Origin: Chloroflexota bacterium
Lineage (GTDB): Bacteria > Chloroflexota > UBA6077 > CF-72
Reading direction: 5' to 3'
Assembly: GCA_019247135.1 (NCBI GenBank)
Contig: JAFAPL010001082.1
Location: 1-19,970 of the forward strand
DNA: 19,970 nt
The notes beneath the pieces are model-generated. The model was not told the origin of the DNA and ran no database searches. It worked only from the letters and a program-made list of their open reading frames with translations. The position numbers and the translations under genes are program-made. Within the stretch, counting starts at the first letter, position 1, and each line of letters begins with the position of its first letter. Shown here piece after piece: positions 7,289 to 14,634 of this stretch.

Positions 7289-8632
7289 CTAACCGAGCTG
7301 ATAGGTAGGAACGGCCATCGCGAGGTGCACGAGACCGCGTGCCTTCTGGTCGATTACGCCGGGGTCTGAGAGGTCCAGGGAGCCGGACGTGTTCAGGTAG
7401 TCAATCAGCGCCTGGCGCGTTTCGGGGGTTGCGTCGCCGTCGACGAGCAGACTGAAGTAGTAGTCGACGAGAGCGTCGGGGCTAGCGATGCCGTGTCCCT
7501 GGACCTGATTGGCCACGTCGCTGAAGTACGGTTTGTTCGGATCGCGCCCGGTTGCCAGGCGCAAGCCCCAGTTGAAGCGCTCGAAGAGCGTCGTCGCGTT
7601 GATCCAGGCGGCCCCGCCTTTCCAGCCGCTCACGTCGGGCGGATTCAACAGATCCTGCCCCATCCTTCGGAGCGACTGGGTCGCGTCCGGTCCGACGTTC
7701 TGCACGTTCAGCGCCTTGAGTGAGCCGACGACGAGGTCAGCCGGCTGCTTGACCTGGCCGTGGAATGCCTGTCGCGACAGGAACTCGGGCCCGGTGAAGA
7801 TGTCTCGCAGCACGCTTCGTACATCGAAGTTGGTACTGACGAACGTGTTGGCGAGCCGATCGATGGTCGAGCTATCGGGATTGTCGTAAACGAAGTAGGT
7901 GAACAGTCTGGTGGTAATGAAGCGAGCGCAGGCGGGCTGGCGGACCATGATGCCCAGGACGTCGTCGGCGTCCAGATTGCCTGTCTGGCCCAGATACGTC
8001 TTCTCGCCGTCATCGTGCTGGTTGCGGTTGAACACGAACTGGCTGTTTCGATCCAGGGTGTACCCGGTGAACGCACGTGCGGCTTCGTGGACGTCCTGCT
8101 CCGTGTAGTTGCCGATGCCGAGCGTGAACAGCTCTTGCACTTCGCGCGCGTAGTTCTCGTTCGGTGCGCCCTTGCGATTTGCGCGGTTGTCAAGCCAGAT
8201 CAGCATCGCCGGATCCCGCGTGACCTTCTGCAACAGCGTCTCGAAGCTCCCCAGACCCGCGTCACGGAAGAGCTGGATCTGCTGCAGCATCAGAAGGGGG
8301 TGAGCGACCTTGCTGTTGGCGGTGGCGAAGTGTGTGTGCCAGAACAGCGCCAGCTTTTCCTGAAGCGGCCGGCGCGTGTACAGCATCTTGTTGAGCCACC
8401 AGAACTTGGCGACTTCGATCTTTTTCTTCGCGTCAGGATCGTTGGGATCCAGCGCCAGGGGCGCGATCTGCGCGTCGGCGGCGGAGTCGTCCACTTGCTC
8501 GGGGTTGAGCAACTGATCGAGAGCGCCCGAAAACCCGAGAGCGGTGTATTGCGCCAGCTCGGCCTCAGTCGCGCCGAAGCCCGCGCGGCGCAGCAGATGC
8601 GCGACTTGCGATTGCGGGGTGTCAAGAGCCAT
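7289..8632 (-). CDS. DUF1800 protein
   Basis: The product has 447 residues from ATG 8632. The frame extends to an ATG at 8689, but the family N-terminus starts at MALDTPQ, followed by VAHLLRRAGFGATEAELAQ, so 8632 is preferred. DUF1800 hallmarks are visible: ALFWHTHFATANSKV, MLIWLDNRANRKGAPNENYAREVQELFTLGIGNYTEQDV spread over its central third, FITTRLFTYFVYD, and DLLNPPDVSGWKGGAAWIN. It has no clear signal peptide, although its partner DUF1501 does. It is the first gene of a three-gene minus-strand operon ending in a cupredoxin. The biochemical role is unknown; proteins of this pair are often linked to cell-surface polysaccharide or sulfate-ester chemistry by association only. Confidence 0.9.
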   Translation of the reverse strand: MALDTPQSQVAHLLRRAGFGATEAELAQYTALGFSGALDQLLNPEQVDDSAADAQIAPLALDPNDPDAKKKIEVAKFWWLNKMLYTRRPLQEKLALFWHTHFATANSKVAHPLLMLQQIQLFRDAGLGSFETLLQKVTRDPAMLIWLDNRANRKGAPNENYAREVQELFTLGIGNYTEQDVHEAARAFTGYTLDRNSQFVFNRNQHDDGEKTYLGQTGNLDADDVLGIMVRQPACARFITTRLFTYFVYDNPDSSTIDRLANTFVSTNFDVRSVLRDIFTGPEFLSRQAFHGQVKQPADLVVGSLKALNVQNVGPDATQSLRRMGQDLLNPPDVSGWKGGAAWINATTLFERFNWGLRLATGRDPNKPYFSDVANQVQGHGIASPDALVDYYFSLLVDGDATPETRQALIDYLNTSGSLDLSDPGVIDQKARGLVHLAMAVPTYQLG

Positions 8633-8720
8633 TGCAGGAGGTCCGTCCGAACTTCTTACGCACGTGATGATCGGCGCGTTACGCCCCATGCGCTAAAGTT
8701 GGCGTCAGTCGCTGCCAGCG

Positions 8721-8727
8721 AGGGAGG
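8721..8727 (+). promoter_or_regulatory. Shine-Dalgarno sequence of pspA
   Basis: AGGGAGG lies 12 nt before the ATG at 8740, one of few clear ribosome binding sites in the intact half of the window. Confidence 0.5.
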
Positions 8728-8739
8728 TTCCCAACCACG

Positions 8740-9453
8740 ATGGGCATTCTGGACCGCGTATCCACGCTTCTACGGGCCAACATCAACGACCTGATCGACC
8801 GAGCTGAAGACCCCGAAAAGGTCGTCAAACAGCTTGTTGCGGACATGAACAGCCAGCTCGTGCAGGTCAAGACGCAGGTGGCCGCGTCGATTGCTGACGA
8901 GAAACAGCTGTATCAGCGCTATCAAGACAACCAGGCCAAAGCCAACGATTGGCAGCAGCGCGCCGAGCTCGCGGTCGAGAAGGGCCAGGATGACCTGGCG
9001 CGCGAGGCCCTGATGCGCCGCAATAGCTTCCAGCAGACCGCGGACGGATTCAAGGCGCAGTACGACGAGCAGGCGAAGCAAGTCGAGACGCTCAAGGATG
9101 CGCTGCGCCAGCTCGAAGCCAAGATCCAGGATGCACAGACCAAGCAAGACCTGCTGATTGCTCGATCACGGCGCGCCAAAGCCGAAACGCAGATTCGCAC
9201 CACGCTGTCCGGCATGGACCAGAGCAGCGCGCTCGGCAGCTTCCAGCGCATCGAAGAGAAAGTCTCACAGCAGGAGGCCCGCGCCGCAGCACTGGGCGAG
9301 CTCGATCAGGACACGATGGAGCACCGCTTCCAGTTGATGCAGCAGGAGAGCGACCTGGACAAGCAGCTCGCGGAGCTGAAGGTCAAGAAAGGCCTGAGCG
9401 CACCCGAGGCCGAGAAAGCGCTCGGCTCCGGTTCGACCGACGCAGCTCCCTAA
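8740..9453 (+). CDS. pspA: PspA/IM30-family membrane-maintenance protein
   Basis: The product has 237 residues, the usual family size. It opens with MGILDRVSTLLRANINDLIDRAEDPEKVVKQL, the amphipathic helix and helix 1 typical of PspA and Vipp1. This is followed by long coiled-coil helices (about residues 30-190) rich in Gln, Ala, Glu and Lys. The family assembles into ESCRT-III-like oligomers on the cytoplasmic face of the membrane and protects it under envelope stress. The C-terminal tail from about residue 215 is short and acidic/Ser-rich. It is divergent from the DUF1800 operon across about 107 bp. Its stop overlaps that of the phosphofructokinase tail-to-tail in CTAA (9450-9453). No pspF-like regulator is in the window. 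Confidence 0.92.
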   Translation: MGILDRVSTLLRANINDLIDRAEDPEKVVKQLVADMNSQLVQVKTQVAASIADEKQLYQRYQDNQAKANDWQQRAELAVEKGQDDLAREALMRRNSFQQTADGFKAQYDEQAKQVETLKDALRQLEAKIQDAQTKQDLLIARSRRAKAETQIRTTLSGMDQSSALGSFQRIEEKVSQQEARAAALGELDQDTMEHRFQLMQQESDLDKQLAELKVKKGLSAPEAEKALGSGSTDAAP

Positions 9454-10628
9454 AGCAGACGTTCGAACCGCGGTAGTTCGCCAACGAGCGGCGCGGCGTA
9501 CTCCAGGAATGCATCCGTGAGTCCCGCGCCGTCTCCGCTGATGAACTCGCTCGGCAACCGCTTCTGCTCGTTGGCGACCAAATCCAGCGGTGCTCGACCG
9601 AGTCGGACCAGGTACTGAGGCCCGTCCACCCGCTCGAGCGAGACCATGACGCCGGATTCGTCCTGGGCGGCGTACTCGACAGCCGCGCGGCCCACCTGCT
9701 CGCCCTCGGCGCGATCGATCTCGGATACATAGGCTGAGGCCATGCGCTGAATCGTGCCGGGCTTGTCGAAGCGAACGCGCACGCCCAGTGCGGCTTGCAG
9801 GTGCTGCGAGAGCGCCTGCGCCGGACTGTCGTAGTAGGCGTGGCCGAAAGCGTCCACCCAGCGCGGCTCGCCGCCCGCTCCGATGACGTGACCTTCGGGC
9901 GTGGGCTGGTTTTCACACAGCACGATGACACACCAGCCCCGCTCCTCGTACACCTTGCGCACCTCTGCCACGATCTCGTCGACGGCTTTGGGCCGCTCGG
10001 GCACATAGACGAGGTGTGGCGCGTCGCCCGGGCCCTCCCTGGCGAGCCACGCCGAGCCGGGCAACCAACCCGCGTGCCGGCCCATCACCTCGATCAGACG
10101 GATCGGATCGGTCGCACGCATTGCCCACGTATCGAGAGCCGTCTCGCGCGTGATCTGGGCCACGAACCGCGCCGCGCTCCCGTAGCCAGGGCAATGGTCG
10201 GTCCCTGCCAGATCGTTATCGATCGTTTTTGGCACACCCACCACGCGCAAGTTCAGGTTGCTGTGTTGTGCGGCCTCGGCAACTCGCTGCGACGTGTCCG
10301 CCGAGTCATTGCCGCCGATGTAGATGAAGGCATCCACCTCATGCGCTTGACAGAACTCGACGATCTGCTGCGTCTCACCCCGTGCCTGATCAAGCTTGTG
10401 GCGGCACGAGCCGAGCGCCGAAGAGGGGGTGCGCTTGAGTCGCTCCAGGCGCGTCTCGTCGAGGTGCGTCAGGTCGAGAACCTCGCCACGAAGCAGCCCG
10501 AGCACGCCGTTGCGCATGCCGAGAATGCGCTGCGCGCCTCGAGCACGCGCCTGTGCAATGACGCCCGCCAGACTGGCGTTGATGACGGCGGTCGGCCCGC
10601 CCGATTGGCCGACCAGGACAGAGCGCAG
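9450..10628 (-). CDS. 6-phosphofructokinase, probably pyrophosphate-dependent; non-canonical start
   Basis: The first ATG in frame is at 10517 but would delete the conserved nucleotide/phosphate-binding N-terminus. Reading upstream in the same frame gives VLVGQSGGPTAVINASLAG, clearly part of the enzyme. Between it and the in-frame stop at 10727-10725 there is no ATG, GTG or TTG. The closest candidates are two adjacent CTG codons (10631 and 10628), 2-5 nt after the TAG of the upstream DJ-1 gene, so coupled reinitiation is plausible. From 10628 the protein has 392 residues. GGNDS (Asn107-Asp108) replaces GGDGS, and PKTIDND carries Lys134; both are marks of PPi-using enzymes. TRETALDTWAMRATD and PGTIQR are further family blocks. 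It phosphorylates fructose 6-phosphate, and PPi use would make the step reversible. The start is uncertain, the family certain. Confidence 0.85.
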   Translation of the reverse strand: MRSVLVGQSGGPTAVINASLAGVIAQARARGAQRILGMRNGVLGLLRGEVLDLTHLDETRLERLKRTPSSALGSCRHKLDQARGETQQIVEFCQAHEVDAFIYIGGNDSADTSQRVAEAAQHSNLNLRVVGVPKTIDNDLAGTDHCPGYGSAARFVAQITRETALDTWAMRATDPIRLIEVMGRHAGWLPGSAWLAREGPGDAPHLVYVPERPKAVDEIVAEVRKVYEERGWCVIVLCENQPTPEGHVIGAGGEPRWVDAFGHAYYDSPAQALSQHLQAALGVRVRFDKPGTIQRMASAYVSEIDRAEGEQVGRAAVEYAAQDESGVMVSLERVDGPQYLVRLGRAPLDLVANEQKRLPSEFISGDGAGLTDAFLEYAAPLVGELPRFERLL

Positions 10629-10633
10629 CAGCG

Positions 10634-11254
10634 CTAACCGGCCAGGGCCACCTGGCGCTCGGGCCGCTCCGCCGTGCGCCGCTCTCGCAGCGCGGCCACG
10701 ATCGTGCGCATGAACGCGGGCAGGTCAGCCGGCGAGCGTGACGTAACCAGGGTTCCGTCGCGTACGACTTCGCGGTCTACCCAGTTCGCTCCGGCGTTGA
10801 CCATGTCGTCCTTGATACTCCTGAAGCTGGTGGCGGTGCGTCCCTTGAGGATGTTGGCCGAGGCCAGCATCCAGCCGGCATGGCAGATGGCAGCGACGAT
10901 CTTGCCCTGTTCGTAGGCTTCGCGAACGAGCTTGACCATGCCCGGGTGACGGCGCATGTGATCAGGACTGTAGCCGCCCGGAATGATCACCGCGTCGAAC
11001 TGCGACGCGGTCACCGTGTCGGCTTCAGCGTCCACCGTGACGGGATATCCGCGCTTGCTCTGGTAGGTCTCGGCGCTGCCCGACCCGACGACGAACACGT
11101 CCGCGCCCGCTTCACGCAAACGGTAGTACGGGTACCACAGCTCCATGTCTTCGTAGAGCGTTTCCGCGAGGATGGCGACGCGCATCCCGTCGAGCTCCCC
11201 GACGTTGGCCGAGCTGCTGGTGTCGGTGGTGCGGACCTGTCGACTGTTGGCCAT
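10634..11254 (-). CDS. DJ-1/PfpI-family protein (class I glutamine amidotransferase-like)
   Basis: The product has 206 residues from ATG 11254. An earlier ATG at 11263 touches the ribosome binding site AGAGGA (11269-11264), whereas 11254 lies 9 nt from it, so 11254 is preferred. Family features are GMRVAILAETLYEDMELWYPYYRLREAG in the first strand and helix, with the conserved acidic residue in AETLYED. VIIPGGYSPD follows, and the nucleophile elbow AAICHAGW carries Cys124. Proteins of this type include PfpI/YhbO-like stress proteins with proposed deglycase or glyoxalase activity. It lies 37 bp after otsB and directly before the phosphofructokinase, forming a likely carbohydrate/stress operon. 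Confidence 0.88.
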   Translation of the reverse strand: MANSRQVRTTDTSSSANVGELDGMRVAILAETLYEDMELWYPYYRLREAGADVFVVGSGSAETYQSKRGYPVTVDAEADTVTASQFDAVIIPGGYSPDHMRRHPGMVKLVREAYEQGKIVAAICHAGWMLASANILKGRTATSFRSIKDDMVNAGANWVDREVVRDGTLVTSRSPADLPAFMRTIVAALRERRTAERPERQVALAG

Positions 11255-11263
11255 GCGTGTCAT

Positions 11264-11269
11264 TCCTCT
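11264..11269 (-). promoter_or_regulatory. Shine-Dalgarno sequence that sets the DJ-1/PfpI start
   Basis: On the minus strand AGAGGA abuts the ATG at 11263 but is 9 nt from the ATG at 11254, favouring the latter. Confidence 0.5.
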
Positions 11270-11291
11270 GTTTGGAGGTTACTACGGGACT

Positions 11292-12083
11292 TCATCGTAC
11301 ACCTGCCCGCAGCCGCTCCAGAACGCCGCACAACAAATCGGCAACAGCGTTTACATCCGGCAACCTGGCGTCGGCGAGGTCGCGCACGCTCGCGGATGTT
11401 TCGTCGGTGACGACGCCGATCGACAGCGTCGGCCCGCTCAGCCCTTTGAGTGCCCTGAACGCGTGCGTGTCGGTGATGTCGTCGCCGATGTAGACGGCGC
11501 CTCTGAGTCCATGCTCGTGCGTGAGCGATGCGACGGCGGTGCCTTTATTGACCTCGAGCGGCGGCAGGATATTGAAGACGAGCCGTCCTTCTTCGATCTT
11601 GAATCCCTGGCTGTGTGCGTGCCGCACCAGGCTGGCGAGGATGGCCGAACGGGCCGCCTCGGGGTCGGCTGCTTCACGGTAGTGAATGCTCGCGCTCACA
11701 CCCTTCGGTTCGAATCGAACGCCCGCCAGGGTGAGCTCGGCTTCAACGGCATGCATGACGGTTTCGAGCGTGCGCACCCACGCGCGCGCATTCGGGACGA
11801 CCTCACCCTCGATCTCGAGCCCGTGATTGCCCACGTAGACAACCCCATCCAGCCCGACCATGCGTCGCGCATCAGTGCTGTTTCGCCCAGTCACCACGGC
11901 CACCAGTGCGAGACGGCGCGCTAAGCCATCGAGCGCCGCACGCGCGCGCTCGTCGACCCGCGCGTCGTCCGATCGCTCGACGATAGGGCTGATGGTGCCG
12001 TCGATATCGGTGAACAGCCCGCTCGGCTCATGTGCCAGAACGCCGACGACTCGTTCGACCAGCCGCGGCCCGTTTTCGTACAC
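11292..12083 (-). CDS. otsB: Trehalose-6-phosphate phosphatase
   Basis: The product has 263 residues with a GTG start at 12083. It is a HAD-superfamily phosphatase of the OtsB type: FTDIDGTISPI contains the nucleophile Asp26 and the acid/base Asp28. VAVVTGRNSTDARRMV is motif II with the surrounding GRN. YVGNHGLEIE is the family-typical segment. A cap domain with a conserved FEPKGVSASIHYR follows, then FNILPPLEVNKGTAV with the motif III Lys, and IGDDITDTHAF as motif IV. It hydrolyses trehalose 6-phosphate to trehalose in the cytoplasm. No otsA is visible here, so the synthase must be encoded elsewhere. It is the first gene of the minus-strand operon continuing with DJ-1/PfpI and phosphofructokinase. 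Confidence 0.92.
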   Translation of the reverse strand: MYENGPRLVERVVGVLAHEPSGLFTDIDGTISPIVERSDDARVDERARAALDGLARRLALVAVVTGRNSTDARRMVGLDGVVYVGNHGLEIEGEVVPNARAWVRTLETVMHAVEAELTLAGVRFEPKGVSASIHYREAADPEAARSAILASLVRHAHSQGFKIEEGRLVFNILPPLEVNKGTAVASLTHEHGLRGAVYIGDDITDTHAFRALKGLSGPTLSIGVVTDETSASVRDLADARLPDVNAVADLLCGVLERLRAGVR

Positions 12084-12107
12084 TTCGACAGTCCAGGCTC
12101 ATCTTAT

Positions 12108-12179
12108 TCCGCGATAGCTCAACGGTAGAGCGGCCGGCTGTTAACCGGTAGGTTCCAGGTTCGAATCCTGGTCGCGGAG
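12108..12179 (+). tRNA. tRNA-Asn (anticodon GTT)
   Basis: The gene has 72 nt and a full cloverleaf. Acceptor TCCGCGA pairs with TCGCGGA, D stem GCTC/GAGC, anticodon stem GCCGG/CCGGT with loop CTGTTAA giving anticodon GTT, and T arm CCAGG-TTCGAAT-CCTGG. The discriminator is G. CCA is not encoded: the discriminator is followed by CCC. It lies on the opposite strand to otsB, 24 bp from its start, and marks the edge of the pseudogene-rich region. Confidence 0.95.
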
Positions 12180-12333
12180 CCCTTTGAACTCGAATCTGGC
12201 TGTTTCTGACCTACCGGTTCCGCCGTAACGGTGGGAGAACCACCAAAGTGTTAGCCGGTAGGTTCCAGGTCTGAAATCCTGATGATGGGGCTCCCGAACT
12301 GGGAATCTGGTGTTCTCGGACCACCGGTTGCGA
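12139..12333. repeat. Imperfect direct repeat of the tRNA-Asn 3' half plus flank (12139-12223 and 12250-12333)
   Basis: The segment from the anticodon loop through about 44 bp beyond the tRNA is repeated with a 111-bp offset. The best conserved stretch is CCGGTAGGTTCCAGG. Further matches are AATCCTG, GAACT, GAATCTGG and ACCGGTT. The second copy lacks an acceptor match and cannot fold as a tRNA. In addition AACCGGTAGGT (12143-12153) and ACCTACCGGTT (12210-12220) are perfect inverted repeats. This is a tRNA-derived remnant: either a local duplication or an attachment-site scar. Confidence 0.6.
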
Positions 12334-12541
12334 GCTGAGACGCAGTCGAGCCATCAGGTTTTCGGTGGGCAAACCATCAGGCCAAAAGTAGCCGGATGCT
12401 CTACCTGACTGGTTGGCGTACGCGACAAGGCTGTACTTTCGTCTCCACTTCGGGCCAGGCCTCGGGAACGCAGCCGTGCCAGTTGCTTGTAGGCGCCGCT
12501 CGAACCCAGACCGGCGATGGCGCCAAATACGTCGGCCGGCA
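12184..12541. other. Region without a recognisable gene between tRNA-Asn and the cupin remnant
   Basis: It contains the second tRNA-like repeat copy and then about 200 bp with open frames on both strands that show no recognisable motif. It is probably decayed sequence; no integrase could be recognised. Confidence 0.4.
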
Positions 12542-13013
12542 TCATCGGGCCGAATCCAACACTCGCAGGCGAGCCGTACCTTGCTGTACGTAGAGGGTCT
12601 CGATCCCGCCATTCGTGTGCGGCGCATCGTGGCCGCCCGGCTGCAGCTTGACCGACATTAGCCGCTCGGTGGCGAGTCCTTGAGGGAGCTCCACCAGGTC
12701 GTCTGGCGCGTAGACCGTCGTTGCGCCAGGAATCGGCGGCGGCAGCGTGCGGGCGCTTATCAGACGGAGCGATATGGAGAGCCACTCGTTGGCGGCGTCA
12801 GCGGGGTTCTGCTGTGTGTGACTGACGTTTTCACCAATAAACGCGGCGGTCCCAGGATTCAGGTCGGTGGACGAGCCATCGGCGAATGTCACTCGCGCCA
12901 CTCCGCTCAGCGTGTAGACGAAGCCGGCCACATGCGCGTGCGTGATTCAGTCGCGGCCGGGCTGTGGTACGTCGCTGCAGACGGCGAGATTCGACGCCGC
13001 AGCGAATAGACAT
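12542..13013 (-). pseudogene. Copy A cupin protein, decayed (frameshift, stop, lost 3' end)
   Basis: An ATG at 13013 is preceded by a perfect AGGAGG (13025-13020) 6 nt upstream, so a real gene once started here. The frame from that ATG is not cupin-like. The cupin signal is in another frame, reading PQPGRD-stop-ITHAHVAGFVYTLSGVARV, so a frameshift and a TGA separate start and body. The body is bicupin-like. A first cupin covers ITHAHVAGF to IGENVSHTQQNP, and the beginning of a second contains HTNGGIETLYVQQGTARL, where the match to copy B ends. Cupins are beta-barrel proteins of very varied role; no metal-site claim is made for this broken copy. It directly follows the copy A two-module protein. 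Confidence 0.65.
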
Positions 13014-13041
13014 CTTGAACCTCCTGGAGTGACAACTGGCG

Positions 13042-13488
13042 CTACGCTGTGCGTAACAAGAAACTGCCGTTTCGCTCGTGCCCTAGCTCGGCGTACCCCC
13101 GCTCACTCGTAACGTTCGGATCGGACAGAAAGCTGAACCCGAGCTCCACACCGGAAAAAGTCCCGTGAGCCAGGGCTCTGGAAAACTCGGCACGGAACGC
13201 AGCCGGATCATTCGGCGGCACAGTTTTGCCAGATCCGAGCGAGCCAACCGGGCCGATAGCTTCCCACAGGACCTCGAAGCTGACTGACGCTGGCACCAGA
13301 GTTGGCCCGAGGAACTGGAACTGGTCAACGACCGGAAGATGTGACGCGCGAACCCGCGCCTGGCGCCCATTGTCGTAAACATGAAAAGCATCGTTGGGCA
13401 GTTCGACCGTCCAGAACAATCCGGTCGGCTGGATTCCGCCATTGAAATCACTCAGTTGTGCGCGCGAACTGGGCTCGAACAGGTCAAT
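13042..13488 (-). pseudogene. Copy A, second module of the two-module secreted protein
   Basis: This frame runs uninterrupted from the codon after a TGA (13491-13489) to TAG at 13044-13042. It begins IDLFEP and includes DFNGGIQPTGLFWTV, VVDQFQFLGPTLVPASVSFEVLW, LGSGKTVPPNDPAAF and a final ELGHERNGSFL. The module looks complete, but there is no ATG, GTG or TTG between the TGA and the first conserved residues; the earliest is a TTG within GLFWTV. It is either the downstream half of a gene cut by the TGA, or a separate gene with an unusual start. A paralogue lies at 18.41-18.74 kb. The function is unknown to me. Confidence 0.55.
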
Positions 13489-13842
13489 TCATATCAGGGC
13501 GAACGTGCCTTCATGATGAGCACCATCGACGCCAACGTAGGCACCGTGAAAATACGGATCTCGCCTTCGAGGTTCTAGCGCTTCCCATCGTGACCGGTTG
13601 CCGCCCCAACCGGATACGCCTGGGCGGTGAATCCGCTGTAGTCGGTGATCGTGCACGGGTCGACAGCTAACCCATCGAACACCGCTCCAGTAAATGGAAG
13701 TGCGATGCCCTGCGGCTCGCCGGGCTCCCAAACGTGGATCTGCAGTGGAATGGTGTCGCCACCAGGAATTGGCCGAGGTGCCCGTGACGAGGGACCGTCG
13801 TCATCGCTTGCGTTGGCTCAGACGACTACTGCCGAACTGCAT
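13489..13842 (-). pseudogene. Copy A, first module of the two-module secreted protein (signal deleted, frameshift, stop)
   Basis: An ATG at 13842 has a strong GGGAGGA (13853-13847) 4 nt upstream. The start MQFGSSRLSQRKR matches the beginning of copy B (MQLDHSYAP), but the Tat signal region is missing and a stop follows. The body resumes in another frame with DDDGPSS, then IPLQIHVWEPGEPQGIALPF, and is cut by a TAG after GHDGKR where copy B has HYNLE. One base is lost after EIRIF (about 13548), and the original frame then continues as GAYVGVDGAHHEGTFALI to TGA 13491-13489. At least four lesions show it is not functional. Confidence 0.65.
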
Positions 13843-13995
13843 GCATTCCTCCCGAGTTGGACTGCTACTTCGACATAGTTGCCGGCGTTTGAATTGATAT
13901 CGGCCATCTCAGGCGCCGTTGGTCGTTTCCAGTCACTGAAAGCGCGCCTGTCACTGTTGCGGTTCAGGCAGCGGCGTGGAACCCTGTGCCGCTGG

Positions 13996-14634
13996 CTACC
14001 GCACGTCTGGACGCGGATCGGGGATGAAGCCATTGACGTTCGGCATCACCACCCGCGGTAGTGTTTGAGCGTTGATGACGGCGTTGCTGGCGATGATTCC
14101 GTTGGCGTTCAACAGATATGCGGTCAGCGCGTAGACTTCGTCCGGCTGAAGCGAGCCAGGCGCCTCGGGCGGCATCGCTCGGTTGATGTAGTCATAGACA
14201 GTGGTGGCATACGGCCAGTAGTTGCCGATCGTCGGCGGCGTCAGGCCGGGCTGAAACGGCGTCGGATCGACCAGGATTGGCCCGCTTCCGCCCTCACGAC
14301 CTGTATCACCGTGGCAGGACGCGCACGTTGCGGCGTAGAGGACATGACCTTGATCAGCCGTGCCACTGCCGCGCGGCAGCCCCATCCCGTCTGAACGAAC
14401 GTCGATGTTTTCGGCCGCGATCACCGCGACAGTTGCCGGCTGGCCGAAGCCGAACCGACCGCCACCGCTGATAACACCCGGCCTCGCGGGGGCAACAGGC
14501 GGTTGCTGCGCAGCAGCTTGCGGCGCCACCCCAGGCCACAGGGCGGTCGCGGACGCCATCGCCCCAAAGATCAGCAGGGTCAATGGAGACGACAGCGGGC
14601 GTCTGACCGCGTCACCGACCTCATGAGTCCACAT
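13996..14634 (-). CDS. Monohaem cytochrome c, partner of the SoxC-like dehydrogenase
   Basis: The product has 212 residues. An N-terminal hydrophobic segment (about residues 14-40, ending AAAQ) is a signal peptide or anchor. The haem site is C104ASCH108 in AATCASCHGDTGREGG, and Met154 in NRAMPPEAPGSL is the likely axial ligand. The C-terminal helix LQPDEVYALTAYLLNANG is typical of class I cytochromes c of the SorB/SoxD type. The gene overlaps the end of the soxC-like gene by 14 nt on the same strand, as expected for a two-subunit enzyme in which the molybdenum protein passes electrons to the cytochrome. The start ATG (14634) lies inside the upstream gene. The region between the haem motif and the signal is Pro/Gly-rich. 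Confidence 0.88.
   Translation of the reverse strand: MWTHEVGDAVRRPLSSPLTLLIFGAMASATALWPGVAPQAAAQQPPVAPARPGVISGGGRFGFGQPATVAVIAAENIDVRSDGMGLPRGSGTADQGHVLYAATCASCHGDTGREGGSGPILVDPTPFQPGLTPPTIGNYWPYATTVYDYINRAMPPEAPGSLQPDEVYALTAYLLNANGIIASNAVINAQTLPRVVMPNVNGFIPDPRPDVR

Noticed and set aside
8683..8689. GCCCCAT half site between pspA and DUF1800
   Set aside because: It is a single match without the phased array seen upstream of the soxC-like gene, and is expected by chance in GC-rich DNA.
7760..8794. Long plus-strand frame (344 codons) opposite the DUF1800 gene
   Set aside because: The opposite strand carries clear DUF1800 motifs; this frame has no recognisable motif and is a GC-driven shadow.
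12354..12785. Possible integrase or regulator fragment after tRNA-Asn
   Set aside because: No catalytic motif or convincing domain could be seen, and the frame overlaps the cupin remnant.
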